DNA of 64,000 nt from Acidobacteriota bacterium (lineage in GTDB: Bacteria > Acidobacteriota > Terriglobia > Acidiferrales > UBA7541), in the NCBI GenBank assembly GCA_016201285.1, contig JACQDE010000062.1:1-64000 (forward strand), given 5' to 3'. Position numbers and translations under genes: made by a program. Below the pieces are notes generated by a model, which saw only the letters and a program-made list of their open reading frames with translations, made no database searches and had not been told where the DNA came from. This document shows, one piece after another, positions 31,669 to 40,471 of the stretch (its first letter is position 1; every line of letters starts with the position of its first letter).

Positions 31669-34386
31669 TTATTCACTAGTTTTCTTCAGGTCGCTCGACA
31701 TTCCCAGCAGCCGCTGCCGCATATTTTCGCCCACGCCGGCGAACACGTCCGCGCAGGTCTCGCGCAGCCGTTGCTCCACGGCCTTGGCCAGCGAATCGAG
31801 CACGCCCTGGGAGTGCTGGCTCAGTGTCGTCACCGCCGCCACCATCCACGAGTTGGAGACGTTTTCCAGCCGCTGCTTGAACTGCTCCACCGACTCGCCG
31901 CCCTGCCGTTCGATCGTCTTGAGCCACTGATTCTGATGCCCCTGCGCTTCCTCGCGCCAGCCTTCCAGCACCGGCACGATTTGCGTTTGGAAGTCCTGTT
32001 TCGCTTCGTTCATGCCCTGCCGCAGCCGCTCGGCAATGCGCTGCTGGAACTCCGATGCCGACTGCACCGCCTGCGCCTCGAGCTGCCGGCAGACGTTTTC
32101 CACCTGCACCATCAGCCGCGCCCGCGCCTCTTCCACCACGCTGCCGCTCGTCGCCTGCAGCCGTTCCACTTTGTCCTCGGCGAGGTGGTGGATCTCGTCA
32201 CTGAACTTTGCGGCGCTGGCCTCCGTCGTTTCGCTGAGCTGCGCGCGCATCCGGCTGGTCATTTCCTTTGCCGCTTCGTCCAGCAGACCCTGCGAGTGCT
32301 CGGAGTAGCTCCGGCTATAGTGGTCTAGCTCGGAGGCGAACAGCGTGGAAATCTCTGCGGCCTTCTCGCGCAAATGCGTTGTGGCATGCGTGATGCCTTT
32401 CTCAAACGCCGTCTGCATCGACGCCTGCGCCTTGCGCTGGTACCACTCCGCCGACTTGTAGAGCTGCTCGAAGGTTGAGTGCGTCGCGTCGGTGCTCTTC
32501 GATTCCAATTCCTCCAGGCAGCGCGTCAACACACCGCGGCTCGCCTTTTCGAACTCGCTTTGCAGCCGCACCTCCTCCTTGTGCAGCGTCGCCGCCGCCA
32601 CCGCTTCCAACTCCACCAGCTTCTGGATCGTCACCTCGGCGCGGTGCAGTTGCGACTCCACCTTCTTTTCCACTTCCGACGCTACTCGCGTCACCATTTC
32701 CGCACCTCGCTCGACCAGCGCCGGCTCCAGGCGCAGTGCCAGGCTGGCCAGAACGCTATCGGCCTGCCAGTCGAGCTGTTCACGGTTGGCGGCCAGCATT
32801 TCCTCGAACTGCCGCACCACTTCGGCTCCGGCCTTCCGTGCCAGCTCCTCGAGTTGTCGCGACTGCTCCTGCGTGCGCCCCGCGGCCACTTCGATTTCCG
32901 CTGCGCACGCCTTGCCCTTCGACAGTTTTTCATCCAGCGATGCTTGTAACGCCGTCACCCGGCGTTCCGCTTCGGCCGTCGCCGATTTCACCAGCGCGCG
33001 GATCTCCCCGGTGCGCTTGTCCAGCTCGACTGTAACCTTGGCGGCCGCGCTGGCGGCTGCTTCCGCCATGTGATCGGCCAACTGGTGTTCCGCGCCCGCG
33101 AAGGTGGTCGCCACCACCTTTTCCAGCCGCGCGTTGGCCCCGGCCAGGTCCTTCTCCAATCTCTGCTGCCAGCCCGTTTGGGCCGCGTCCGCGGCCGCCT
33201 GGATTTGCTCCTGCAGCTTCCGCGCCGCTTCCCCGAGTTCCGCCAGCCGGCTCAGGCCCGCTTCCGCATGGCTGCCCAGGCGCTGGCTCCACTTCTGCTT
33301 CGCCTCTTCGGCGATGGCGTCAATCTCCTGCCGCGCGTGATTCATCAGCCCAGGGATCGTCTCGGCGTTCGCCGCGATCTGCTCGTGCATCTCCTTCATG
33401 CGGTTTTCGATCTCACCCAGGCGGTTAGCGGCCGCCGCCATGTCCGACGCAATCTGCTGCGAAAATTCGTTCCGGAACGACTCGCCCACCTCGGCCAGCT
33501 TCGCCAGCAGGTGCTGGCTCGAATCCCGCAGGTCCATCTCAAACTCGCGCGCCCACGTGGCCCGCAGTTCCTGTGCGCTGGCCTCCCGCGCTTCTTCGAT
33601 CTTCTGTAGCGCCTTCCGGATTACCTGGTCGGCATACGACGATGCCGCTTGCTCCACCGCCTTTTCCGCCGCCGTTCGCAGTTGCCCGTTCAGCTCGCGG
33701 AGCAGCCCAGCCGCCTCGCGGGAGACCGCCGCTGCGCTCGCCTCTCTCGCCACTCGTTGGATCTGTTCCTGCGCGTCGGCCAACATCCGCGTGATCTGCC
33801 GGTTCACGCTCGCGGAAACGTCTGGCGCCGCGGCGGGCGGCACTGAGCGCAGCGCCGTGCCGCTGGTCGCGGGCGTCTCCCCAGACTTCGCCGGCGGGAC
33901 TGGCGTCGGCGCCGCCGCCCGCTGAGCAGCCGGGGGGACAGCAGCGATCGGTATGGCCGGCGGCGGTGCCGCGATGGCTGGCGGCTTCGACATCTCGGCC
34001 TCTGGCGCCTCGCCGAAGGGGAACCAGTCGTCCGGCGGGAAGGCGATCCCCCAGACGTTGCCGGATGCCTCCATCTCCACGCCTACTTGGAACAGCTCTT
34101 TGACCGTTCGGGGCCGCAGCACGTACGTCACCTGACCGCGCACCTTGCGCGGCGGCTTGTCGGCCTCCGGGTGGGGCGCCTCGATCTCCAGCCAGGTGCC
34201 CTTCAAAACATAATGTTTGGATTGGTACTTGAACCCGTGGCAGTTGACGATCAGCGTCGAGGTGCGCTCCCGGAACGGTTGTCCCAGCGCGTCCACACCC
34301 GTCACTGTCAGCGGAATCGCCTGCACGATTCGCGTGCTTCGCCGTTTACTCGCTTCTGGTTCGTTGCTGGGTGCGTATTCGACCAT
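31669..34386 (-). CDS. PilZ-domain protein with a very long coiled coil
   Basis: About 905 residues. The N-terminal ~120 residues resemble a PilZ domain (RRSTRIVQAIPLTVTGVDAL, then GNVWGIAFPPDDWFPF). A Pro/Ala linker follows (about 120-190). From about 190 to the end there is an almost continuous Ala/Glu/Gln-rich coiled coil with apolipoprotein- or methyl-accepting-like heptads (AEKAVEQAASSYADQVIRKA, LAGANARLEKVVATTFAGAE). There is no transmembrane helix, so it is probably a cytoplasmic filament-like or scaffolding protein. Canonical c-di-GMP residues (RxxxR, D/NxSxxG) are only partly visible. ATG 34386 has GGGGGGAG 8 nt upstream. Confidence 0.75.
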   Translation of the reverse strand: MVEYAPSNEPEASKRRSTRIVQAIPLTVTGVDALGQPFRERTSTLIVNCHGFKYQSKHYVLKGTWLEIEAPHPEADKPPRKVRGQVTYVLRPRTVKELFQVGVEMEASGNVWGIAFPPDDWFPFGEAPEAEMSKPPAIAAPPPAIPIAAVPPAAQRAAAPTPVPPAKSGETPATSGTALRSVPPAAAPDVSASVNRQITRMLADAQEQIQRVAREASAAAVSREAAGLLRELNGQLRTAAEKAVEQAASSYADQVIRKALQKIEEAREASAQELRATWAREFEMDLRDSSQHLLAKLAEVGESFRNEFSQQIASDMAAAANRLGEIENRMKEMHEQIAANAETIPGLMNHARQEIDAIAEEAKQKWSQRLGSHAEAGLSRLAELGEAARKLQEQIQAAADAAQTGWQQRLEKDLAGANARLEKVVATTFAGAEHQLADHMAEAAASAAAKVTVELDKRTGEIRALVKSATAEAERRVTALQASLDEKLSKGKACAAEIEVAAGRTQEQSRQLEELARKAGAEVVRQFEEMLAANREQLDWQADSVLASLALRLEPALVERGAEMVTRVASEVEKKVESQLHRAEVTIQKLVELEAVAAATLHKEEVRLQSEFEKASRGVLTRCLEELESKSTDATHSTFEQLYKSAEWYQRKAQASMQTAFEKGITHATTHLREKAAEISTLFASELDHYSRSYSEHSQGLLDEAAKEMTSRMRAQLSETTEASAAKFSDEIHHLAEDKVERLQATSGSVVEEARARLMVQVENVCRQLEAQAVQSASEFQQRIAERLRQGMNEAKQDFQTQIVPVLEGWREEAQGHQNQWLKTIERQGGESVEQFKQRLENVSNSWMVAAVTTLSQHSQGVLDSLAKAVEQRLRETCADVFAGVGENMRQRLLGMSSDLKKTSE

Positions 34387-34513
34387 GGCGCACTCCCCCC
34401 GAGTGTACGCAGTGCAATTGCGGAGAATACCACTCCCCAACCGGCGGGAAGCGTCCTTTCCAACCTCTGCTGCGAATCAGTTAATGCAATGAATGTAGGA
34501 CCGGCTTGCGCCT

Positions 34514-34550
34514 GTCGCTTGGAGTGCGGCGGCTGGCCGCCGCTTTTTGG
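34514..34550. repeat. TTGGAGTGCGG repeat with GGCGGC hairpin
   Basis: CTTGGAGTGCGGCGGCTGG, then CCGCCG-CTTTTTGG. A short copy of the dispersed module, downstream of the Mpo1-like gene in a 184-nt gap. Confidence 0.5.
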
Positions 34551-34570
34551 TGTTTTCCGGAAGGACCTTC

Positions 34571-34879
34571 CTACCGAGCCACTGTCTCCTGTTTCGCCTT
34601 CCCCAGGAAAAACTCTTTGATCTCTTTTGCCACCCACACCGGCCCCACCAGAAAATAGATCGGCCCCTGAAAAAACGCCGGCTTGTTTCCTTCGATCCGG
34701 TGCCCGGCGAAGAGCAGCAACCAACCGCCCACGAACAGCTCCAGGCCGGCTGAAAACCGGACAAGAATAAGCACCAGCCCCGCGAGAATAATCGGAATAC
34801 CCACGCCGTGCAGGATTTTGTTCCACACGTTCTTGTGCTCGTGGTCGTACCGCGTCATGTACTCGTTAATCGTCGGCAT
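34571..34879 (-). CDS. Mpo1-like (DUF962) small membrane protein
   Basis: 102 residues. NEYMTRYDHEHKNVWNKILH followed by two hydrophobic helices (IPIILAGLVLILVRF, LELFVGGWLLLFAG) and the family motif GHRIEGNKPAFF. Homologous to yeast Mpo1/YGL010w, an iron-dependent fatty-acid alpha-dioxygenase-like protein; the bacterial function is unproven. ATG 34879 is preceded by GGAGG at good spacing, better than the longer reading from 34915. Confidence 0.82.
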   Translation of the reverse strand: MPTINEYMTRYDHEHKNVWNKILHGVGIPIILAGLVLILVRFSAGLELFVGGWLLLFAGHRIEGNKPAFFQGPIYFLVGPVWVAKEIKEFFLGKAKQETVAR

Positions 34880-35148
34880 CCGGCGCCTCCACTCCCTATT
34901 TTGTGATTCCCCCATTTTACAACAGCATTGAGTTGTGGGCAGGAGTTCATCCGGCCCGTTGGGGTGGGCATGTTGCGCCGCTGTACAGGTGGGCCTATCC
35001 CGTCGCCTTGGAGTGCGGGAGCTTGCTCCCGCCTTCCCTTTCGCGGCTTTGCCTGGTGCCGCAATTGTGCTGGTGAAATCTTTCTGAGGGCGTGAATCGA
35101 ACGTTCGCAGCTCGCTGAGCCTTGCGCGCGACTACCTGCTACCTCTCC
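34880..35148. repeat. Gap with TTGGAGTGCGG repeat
   Basis: 269 nt without a gene. A copy of the dispersed module (CGTCGCCTTGGAGTGCGG, then a GGGAGC/GCTCCC hairpin and GCCTTCCC) lies at 35001-35036. Nothing else recognised. Confidence 0.5.
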
Positions 35149-35745
35149 TCACAGTTCCCGCCGCCCCTCAATCGCCTTCAGCATCGTAATCTCGTCCGCG
35201 TATTCCAGGTCGCTGCCCACCGGGATGCCCACGCCGATGCGCGTCACGCGGATACCCAGCGGCTTGATCAGCTTCGAGATGTACACCGCGGTCGCTTCGC
35301 CCTCGGCGTTCGGGTTCGTCGCGATGATGATCTCTTCCACGCCGCCCTTCAGCCGCTCGATCAGGCTCTTGATCTTCAGTTGTTCCGGCCCCACGCCCTG
35401 CAGCGGCGATAGCGCCCCGCCCAGCACGTGGTAGAGCCCGCTGAACTGCCGCGTCTTCTCGATGGCGAGAATGTTGTTCGGTTCCTCGACCACGCAAATT
35501 GTCTTCCGGTTGCGCGTCGCGCTGGTGCAATAGAAGCACGGGTCCGTGTCGGTGATGTTGTTGCACACTGAGCACTCGCGGATCTTTTCCTTCGCGTCGC
35601 GAATCGCTTGCGCCAGCGCCAGCGCTTCCTCCGGCTCCGCCCGCAGGATGTGGAACGCCAGCCGTTGCGCCGTCTTCTGCCCGATTCCCGGCAGGTGCTT
35701 CAACTCTTCGATCAATCGCGCGATGGGTTCCGCAAAATCAGGCAT
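35149..35745 (-). CDS. recR: Recombination mediator protein RecR
   Basis: 198 residues, full length. Helix-hairpin-helix [20 protein letters not shown] at 12-31, zinc finger [16 protein letters not shown] near 58-73, and Toprim domain with [14 protein letters not shown] and [15 protein letters not shown]. It works with RecFO in loading RecA at gaps. Third gene of the dnaX-ybaB-recR set. Confidence 0.95.
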   Translation of the reverse strand: MPDFAEPIARLIEELKHLPGIGQKTAQRLAFHILRAEPEEALALAQAIRDAKEKIRECSVCNNITDTDPCFYCTSATRNRKTICVVEEPNNILAIEKTRQFSGLYHVLGGALSPLQGVGPEQLKIKSLIERLKGGVEEIIIATNPNAEGEATAVYISKLIKPLGIRVTRIGVGIPVGSDLEYADEITMLKAIEGRREL

Positions 35746-35780
35746 GGGTCTCCGCAGGGCGCTTTGGCCCCGCCTTCGAA

Positions 35781-35878
35781 TGTTGGAAAGTTGAAAGGTT
35801 GGAAGGTTTGAATGTTGAAATCGTGCGCGATGAAGGCTGGAGGGTCTTCACTTTCAAACTTTCCAACCTTCCAACGTG
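35781..35878. repeat. GTTGGAAGGTT heptad-like repeat with inverted arms
   Basis: Repeated words TTGGAAAG/TTGAAAGG/TTGGAAGG on the left (35784-35820) and their complements CTTTCAAACTTTCCAACC on the right (35850-35877) can fold into an imperfect long hairpin. It fills the recR-ybaB gap. Confidence 0.55.
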
Positions 35879-35883
35879 AAACC

Positions 35884-36210
35884 TCAGAACAAACCCGGAA
35901 TCTTCAGTCCCGGCATCCCTGCAATCCCGCCGGCGATGCTTTTCATCTGGTCGGCCAGCGCCTCGTCCACGCGCCGCCCCGCCTCGTTCACCGCCGCGGT
36001 GATCAGGTCTTGCAGCATTTCCGCATCCTTGCTCGCATACACTTCGGGCTCGATGTGCAGCGCTGTCACCTGTTTCTGCCCGTTCATCTTCACGGTGACC
36101 ATGCCGCCTCCGGCCGACGCTTCCACCTGCAGCTCCTCCACCTGCTTCTGGAGCCGCTCCTGCATCTGCCGGAACTGCATCAACATCTGTTGCAGCGCTT
36201 TCACTTCCAT
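35884..36210 (-). CDS. ybaB: YbaB/EbfC nucleoid-associated protein
   Basis: 108 residues. The Gln/Met-rich N-terminal helix (LQQMLMQFRQMQERLQKQVE) and the VTVKMNGQKQVTALHIEPEV segment are diagnostic. A small dimeric DNA-binding protein. The start at 36210 lies 4 nt after the dnaX stop; the gene order dnaX-ybaB-recR is conserved across many bacteria. Confidence 0.93.
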   Translation of the reverse strand: MEVKALQQMLMQFRQMQERLQKQVEELQVEASAGGGMVTVKMNGQKQVTALHIEPEVYASKDAEMLQDLITAAVNEAGRRVDEALADQMKSIAGGIAGMPGLKIPGLF

Positions 36211-36214
36211 CGGA

Positions 36215-38005
36215 CTAGCCCTCGTCGCGACGTTTGACGCTCGAAATCTGCCCGCCAAATCGTTCCAGCATCGCCCGCACTACCGGGTCCTGCTCGAACC
36301 GCGCCCGGCTCTCCGGCGTCACCCGCGCCGTCGGGGCGGGCGCGCTGGCCGCAGCACTCGATTCGAGTTTAACACACACGCGCAGCGGCTGCCCCAACAC
36401 CGCGCTGGTAATCGTGCGTAGCTTCTCCATCGGGTCGCGCGCCTGGATGATGTCCGCCATCGTGCGGCTCTGGCTCGGAAAGAACAGCCGGATCTCGCCG
36501 CCCTCCAGTTCCCAGCGGCTCACGTGCTCGAGCAGCGACCCCAGCAGTTTGTTCTGCGCCGCCACCGCCGCGCGGATTTCGTCCACCTGCACCACGGCCA
36601 GCCCGCCGCTCACGGCCACGGCCTGTGCCACCGCGCTGGGCGGTGCCATCGCCACCGGCGCGCCCTTCGGCGCCTCACTTTCCATTTTCACTGGCGCTGC
36701 AACCGGTGCCGGCGCTACCCCTGCCGCGCTCTCACTTCGCACGCCCGCTGCGGCCGCCTGGAGTGCTGGGGCCGCGCCCGGGGAAGAAAATCCGATCCCA
36801 CTCGACGCCCGCGGCGTACTCGCCGCCGGCGCGCTTGTTGCCCGCGGCACGCTCGCCGCCGGACGCGCGGGCGCTTCTCCGCGCAGCTCTGCAATCACTT
36901 CCTCGAGCGGTGCCAGTCGCGCCGCGTTCACCAGTTTCAACAATCCGATTTCCAGATGCAGCCGCGGGTCCGGCTTGTGCCGCATGGCGTCGTCGGTGGC
37001 AAGCAGCGTCTGGAAAAATCGCGTCAGGTCCTCTTCCGTGAAAAGCGCCGCCTGTTTTTTCAGCCGCGGCCGCTCGTCCGCCGGCGCCACGATCAACTCC
37101 GACTCCGCGCCGCACACTCGCGCCAGCAGCAGGTTCCGGAAATGCCGGATGGCCTCGCGGCAGAAGTGCTGCAGGTTGTGTCCCTCGGCGATCAGCTTGT
37201 GCACCAGCCCCAGCGCGCGTTCCGCGCTCCGCGTCTCGATCGCCGCGATCAATTCGTCGAGCGACTCTTCCGCCACCACGCCCATCAACTGCCGCACCTG
37301 CGCGTCGCCGATTTGCCGCCCGCAGTACGCCATGGCCTGCTCGAGCAGCGACAATCCGTCGCGCACGCTGCCCTCCGCCGCCCGCGCCAGCACCGCCAGC
37401 GCTCCCGGCTCGATCTCCAGTTTTTCGTCTTTGGCCACGCGCGTGAGCGTATCCGAAATCTCCTGAAAAGAGAGCGCCCGAAAATGGAAATGCTGTGACC
37501 TCGACTTGATCGTATCGACCAGATCTTCCGGCTGCGTCGTCGCCATCACGAAGATCACCCTGTCGGGCGGCTCTTCCAGTGTTTTCAGCAGCGCGTTCGA
37601 GGCTTCATCGGTTAACTGGTGGGCTTCGTCGAGGATCACTACTTTGTTGCGGCTCGCCGCCGGCGCGTACCGCACCATTTCCCGCAGCTCGCGGATCTGG
37701 TCGATGCCGCGGTTCGACGCCGCGTCAATCTCGATCACGTCCAGCGACGTCCCCGCCGCGATCTCCGTGCACGACGAGCATTCATCGCACGGCTCGACGG
37801 TCGGCCCTTTCGCGCAGTTCAGCGCCTTGGCCAGGATGCGCGCCGTCGTCGTTTTTCCCACGCCGCGCGCCCCGGAAAAAATGTATGCGTGCGCCACGCG
37901 GTTCGTTTCGATGGCGTTCGCCAGCGTCTGCGTCACGTGTTGCTGGCCGACAACTTCACGAAAATTTTTGGGGCGGTACTTCCGGGCGATGACCTGGTAG
38001 CTCAT
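36215..38005 (-). CDS. dnaX: DNA polymerase III subunit gamma/tau
   Basis: 596 residues. AAA+ domain with YIFSGARGVGKTTTARILAK (Walker A), the four-Cys zinc module CAKGPTVEPCDECSSC, Walker B VVILDEAHQL and sensor 1 FVMATTQPEDL. The lid domain and a Pro/Ala-rich tau region (about 370-470) precede a C-terminal domain with EGGEIRLFFPSQSRTMADII. Clamp-loader ATPase. Preceded on the same strand by the SRP RNA. Confidence 0.95.
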   Translation of the reverse strand: MSYQVIARKYRPKNFREVVGQQHVTQTLANAIETNRVAHAYIFSGARGVGKTTTARILAKALNCAKGPTVEPCDECSSCTEIAAGTSLDVIEIDAASNRGIDQIRELREMVRYAPAASRNKVVILDEAHQLTDEASNALLKTLEEPPDRVIFVMATTQPEDLVDTIKSRSQHFHFRALSFQEISDTLTRVAKDEKLEIEPGALAVLARAAEGSVRDGLSLLEQAMAYCGRQIGDAQVRQLMGVVAEESLDELIAAIETRSAERALGLVHKLIAEGHNLQHFCREAIRHFRNLLLARVCGAESELIVAPADERPRLKKQAALFTEEDLTRFFQTLLATDDAMRHKPDPRLHLEIGLLKLVNAARLAPLEEVIAELRGEAPARPAASVPRATSAPAASTPRASSGIGFSSPGAAPALQAAAAGVRSESAAGVAPAPVAAPVKMESEAPKGAPVAMAPPSAVAQAVAVSGGLAVVQVDEIRAAVAAQNKLLGSLLEHVSRWELEGGEIRLFFPSQSRTMADIIQARDPMEKLRTITSAVLGQPLRVCVKLESSAAASAPAPTARVTPESRARFEQDPVVRAMLERFGGQISSVKRRDEG

Positions 38006-38045
38006 GCAGTTGGAAAATTCTCCGGCGCGTTGGGTAACGATGAGT

Positions 38046-38149
<104 letters not shown>

Positions 38150-38447
38150 GCGCATCGACAGTCTCATCCCGTTTCTTCTTCCCGAAGCTGCGGGATTTGT
38201 CTGCGTCCCGCAGTCTAACACACTCTCCGCAGCCCCGGCATCCGCCGCTTGCCCTGAGCGAAGTCCAAGGACACCGCCGCCTTTGGCACAGGCGCTCTTG
38301 GCTGTGCACATCGGCGGTCCGCACTTCGTTTGGGCTCGGTCAAATCGCGCTAGAGTGTGCGTAGTGATTGGTTTGTCGTGGGAAATGCCTCGCTGCATGA
38401 TTCGCCGGAATCCTCCCGGTTTCCATGCAATTCCGGTGGCACTCGTT
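38150..38447. repeat. Gap with repeat fragments
   Basis: About 300 nt with no gene. Contains CCCGAAGCTGCGGG and CTGCGTCCCGCAG hairpin-like elements, a CTGAGCGAAGTCCAAGGA word near 38255, and ACACCGCCGCCTTTGGCACAG. It presumably also contains the SRP RNA promoter, which I could not locate with confidence. Confidence 0.4.
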
Positions 38448-38558
38448 CTACCCGCACCGCGGTTTCCGCGTGGGCGCCTTCTTCGCTCGGCTCAATGTCG
38501 CCGCCACCAGCGCCACCGCCGCCAGCAACAGAAGAAAATGGTTTTCCTTTAAGTTCAT
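38448..38558 (-). CDS. Possible 36-residue membrane microprotein
   Basis: ATG 38558 with an ideal ribosome site (GGAGG, 5-nt spacing). The product has one hydrophobic helix (HFLLLLAAVALVAATL) and a positively charged tail (SRAKKAPTRKPRCG), giving Nin-Cout or Nout-Cin topology. No homologue known to me. Support is the start signal and amphipathic layout only. Confidence 0.4.
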   Translation of the reverse strand: MNLKENHFLLLLAAVALVAATLSRAKKAPTRKPRCG

Positions 38559-38866
38559 GAGGCCCTCCGATGGGATCAGGTCTGCGCACCCTACTACACC
38601 TCGCCTGAACTTGGCAACCAGCCTGTTTGACAAGAATCTTTTCTCAATCTTTGCTCTGTGTCTCGGTGCCTCTGTGGCAGATTCTTCCGCCCGTGTCTCT
38701 TTGGAACTCTTTGCTTGATTTTCTCCCCGCGCTTTTCTCCGCCGTACTATTCTTTTCCCGGGTGATTCTCCTCCGCACCCTTCTTGTCTGCGGCGGCTTC
38801 GCAACCCTCCGGACAAGTCCGCGGCGCCAGCGGAACGCTCCACGATACGGAGCACTGGAGGAACGA
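38559..38866. repeat. Gap with CTCTGTG-word repeat
   Basis: 308 nt, no gene. At 38652-38690 a stretch of CTCTGTGTCTCGGTGCC, CTCTGTGG words resembles the one at 18400. The right end carries CTGGAGGAACGA, the ribosome site of the next gene. Confidence 0.4.
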
Positions 38867-39550
38867 ATGAAACGATTTCTCGCGCTGGGCGTCGCTGTGT
38901 CCCTGTTTTTGCTGGCAGCCCCGCCGGCCCAATCTCAATCCAATCAGCTCCTGCAAGGCACTCAGCTTCGCCTCGTGCTTCTCAACGGCTTGACCACGAG
39001 TGTCGCTCGCGAAGGTGACCCCTTCGTCGCCACCATTGCCGAGCCCGTCTATATCGGCGGCCAGCTCGTTTTACCCGCCGGCGCCCGCGTCAACGGCGAG
39101 ATCTCCCAGATCATCCACGCCAAGCGTTTCGGCCTGCTCCGCGGCCAGGCGGCGATGTATCTCAAGTTCAAATCCATCGAGATTGACCGCCGCGAGATCC
39201 CCGCGCCGATGAGCATCATTTCGATCCACGAAACCTCGGTCAACGGCCGTGCCCGCAAGGACGTCCGTACCGAGGAAGGCGTCATCGTCGAAGCCCGGCG
39301 CGACGTCAAGGGTGCTCTCGCCACCGTCGCCCTCGGCGGTGGAGGCGGCTCCGTCATCGGCACCGTCTTCAGCCACGCCATGCGCGGACTGGCCATCGGC
39401 CTGATCGGCGGCTCCACCTATGTCATGGTGAAGAAGGGCAAGGAAGTCGAGCTGCCCGCGCAGACCGGCATTCTCGTGCGCCTGGATACGACCATCACGC
39501 TGCCCGTCGGCGCCGTGAACGGTTCGCCGTACACCGGCGGCCAGCCGTAG
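38867..39550 (+). CDS. Exported protein of unknown function
   Basis: 227 residues. Signal peptide LALGVAVSLFLLAAPPAQSQ. The mature part starts with a beta-rich domain (LRLVLLNGLTTSVAREGDPF, PVYIGGQLVLPAGARVNGEI) similar to surface-exposed or SAF-like folds. It has a glycine-rich central helix (TVALGGGGGSVIGTVFSHAM) that could insert into a membrane. Strong GGAGG upstream of ATG 38867. Function unknown. Confidence 0.72.
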   Translation: MKRFLALGVAVSLFLLAAPPAQSQSNQLLQGTQLRLVLLNGLTTSVAREGDPFVATIAEPVYIGGQLVLPAGARVNGEISQIIHAKRFGLLRGQAAMYLKFKSIEIDRREIPAPMSIISIHETSVNGRARKDVRTEEGVIVEARRDVKGALATVALGGGGGSVIGTVFSHAMRGLAIGLIGGSTYVMVKKGKEVELPAQTGILVRLDTTITLPVGAVNGSPYTGGQP

Positions 39551-39807
39551 CGCCGGGCGACACGCGCCCTCGCGTGCCACGCTCCACTGCTCTCGCCAGC
39601 AGACGTGCCCCTGCGCCCGCAGGAAATCCATCGTGTGCTTTCCTTCCGCACGAACCGTCGCTTTGCATCGGGATTGGACTGCTATCGGCTACTGACTATC
39701 GACTCTTCTCCAGCCACTCATCACCAGCTCTTGTCTTCAGGAGGGAAGCGGCGCCCCGTCCGCCGGGGGAAGCGAACGGAGCGCCGCGGGGCCACGTCGT
39801 GCGGGGG
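39551..39807. other. 257-nt gap between convergent genes
   Basis: No gene. Contains short-period words (CGGCTACTGACTATCGACTC near 39686) of the kind also seen at 11515-11575. Nothing else recognised. Confidence 0.35.
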
Positions 39808-40200
39808 TTATGCGTGGGGGAAACTCTCGACCAGTGCCTCGGGGAACGCGATTCCCCAGAGATTCTCTTTCTGCAGCGCGTGCGCGCCAGCCGTCCAGCC
39901 TTCGCCGTTTTTGCTGGCCCAGGCAATCTGAAAGAGCAGCGGCTGGTTCCGATAGGGATAGCCGGTTTCGCGGTTCAACAGCTTCACTGCAATGATGGTT
40001 CCCGGCACCAGAGCGGCACTCAGGTGGAAGCGGCAGCCGGAAAGGCTCACGCTTGACGTGACGCACCTCTCGGCGAAGAATCTCTCCTCCTGATCCAGTC
40101 CGCACACCTCGATGGGGAACACCAGGGCAACCCGCTGTTCCCGCCGGCGGTCCCGGCTCACTTCCGCGCTCATCTCTTGCCAAAATGTTTGTGTTGCCAT
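39808..40200 (-). CDS. PilZ-domain protein
   Basis: About 130 residues. DRRREQRVALVFPIEVCGLD at 15-34 gives the RxxxR-like start of a PilZ domain, CVTSSVSLSGCRFHL the (D/N)xSxxG-like strand, and ENLWGIAFPE the C-terminal motif shared with the 905-residue protein at 31669. Possibly a cyclic-di-GMP receptor, although the second motif is imperfect (SVSLSGC). ATG 40200 chosen; the upstream extension is not conserved-looking. Confidence 0.75.
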   Translation of the reverse strand: MATQTFWQEMSAEVSRDRRREQRVALVFPIEVCGLDQEERFFAERCVTSSVSLSGCRFHLSAALVPGTIIAVKLLNRETGYPYRNQPLLFQIAWASKNGEGWTAGAHALQKENLWGIAFPEALVESFPHA

Positions 40201-40471
40201 TGCACCCGACTCCTTACTTTCATCATCGGCATCTCGGGTTCCAAACATTAGCCACCTCGACGCTGAAAGCAGGTGAGATACCCGCCGGCCTGTCTTGCCC
40301 CTCTGCCACGTTTCGGCACTCTGTCCGTTTTTGGCACAGTTGCGGCTCCCACCCCGGCGAGGGGCCCGTCAACGTTTCGTCTTCTCAGCGTTTTCTAACT
40401 TCTGTTTCGGTTGACCGGGAGCTGGAATCAAAGGCGAAAAATCGCGGAGCAAAAGTGACTGGGCAAGGTTT
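40201..40471. other. 271-nt gap upstream of the PilZ gene
   Basis: No gene and no clear repeat recognised. It separates the PilZ gene from the compositionally distinct block that starts with the glycosidase-like lipoprotein. Confidence 0.3.

Noticed and set aside
36732-37115. Programmed frameshift in dnaX at the AAAAAA run near 37050 giving a gamma subunit
   Set aside because: The run is only six A and the shifted frame stays open for over 100 codons, so no short gamma product would result; no Shine-Dalgarno stimulator or pause hairpin was evident.
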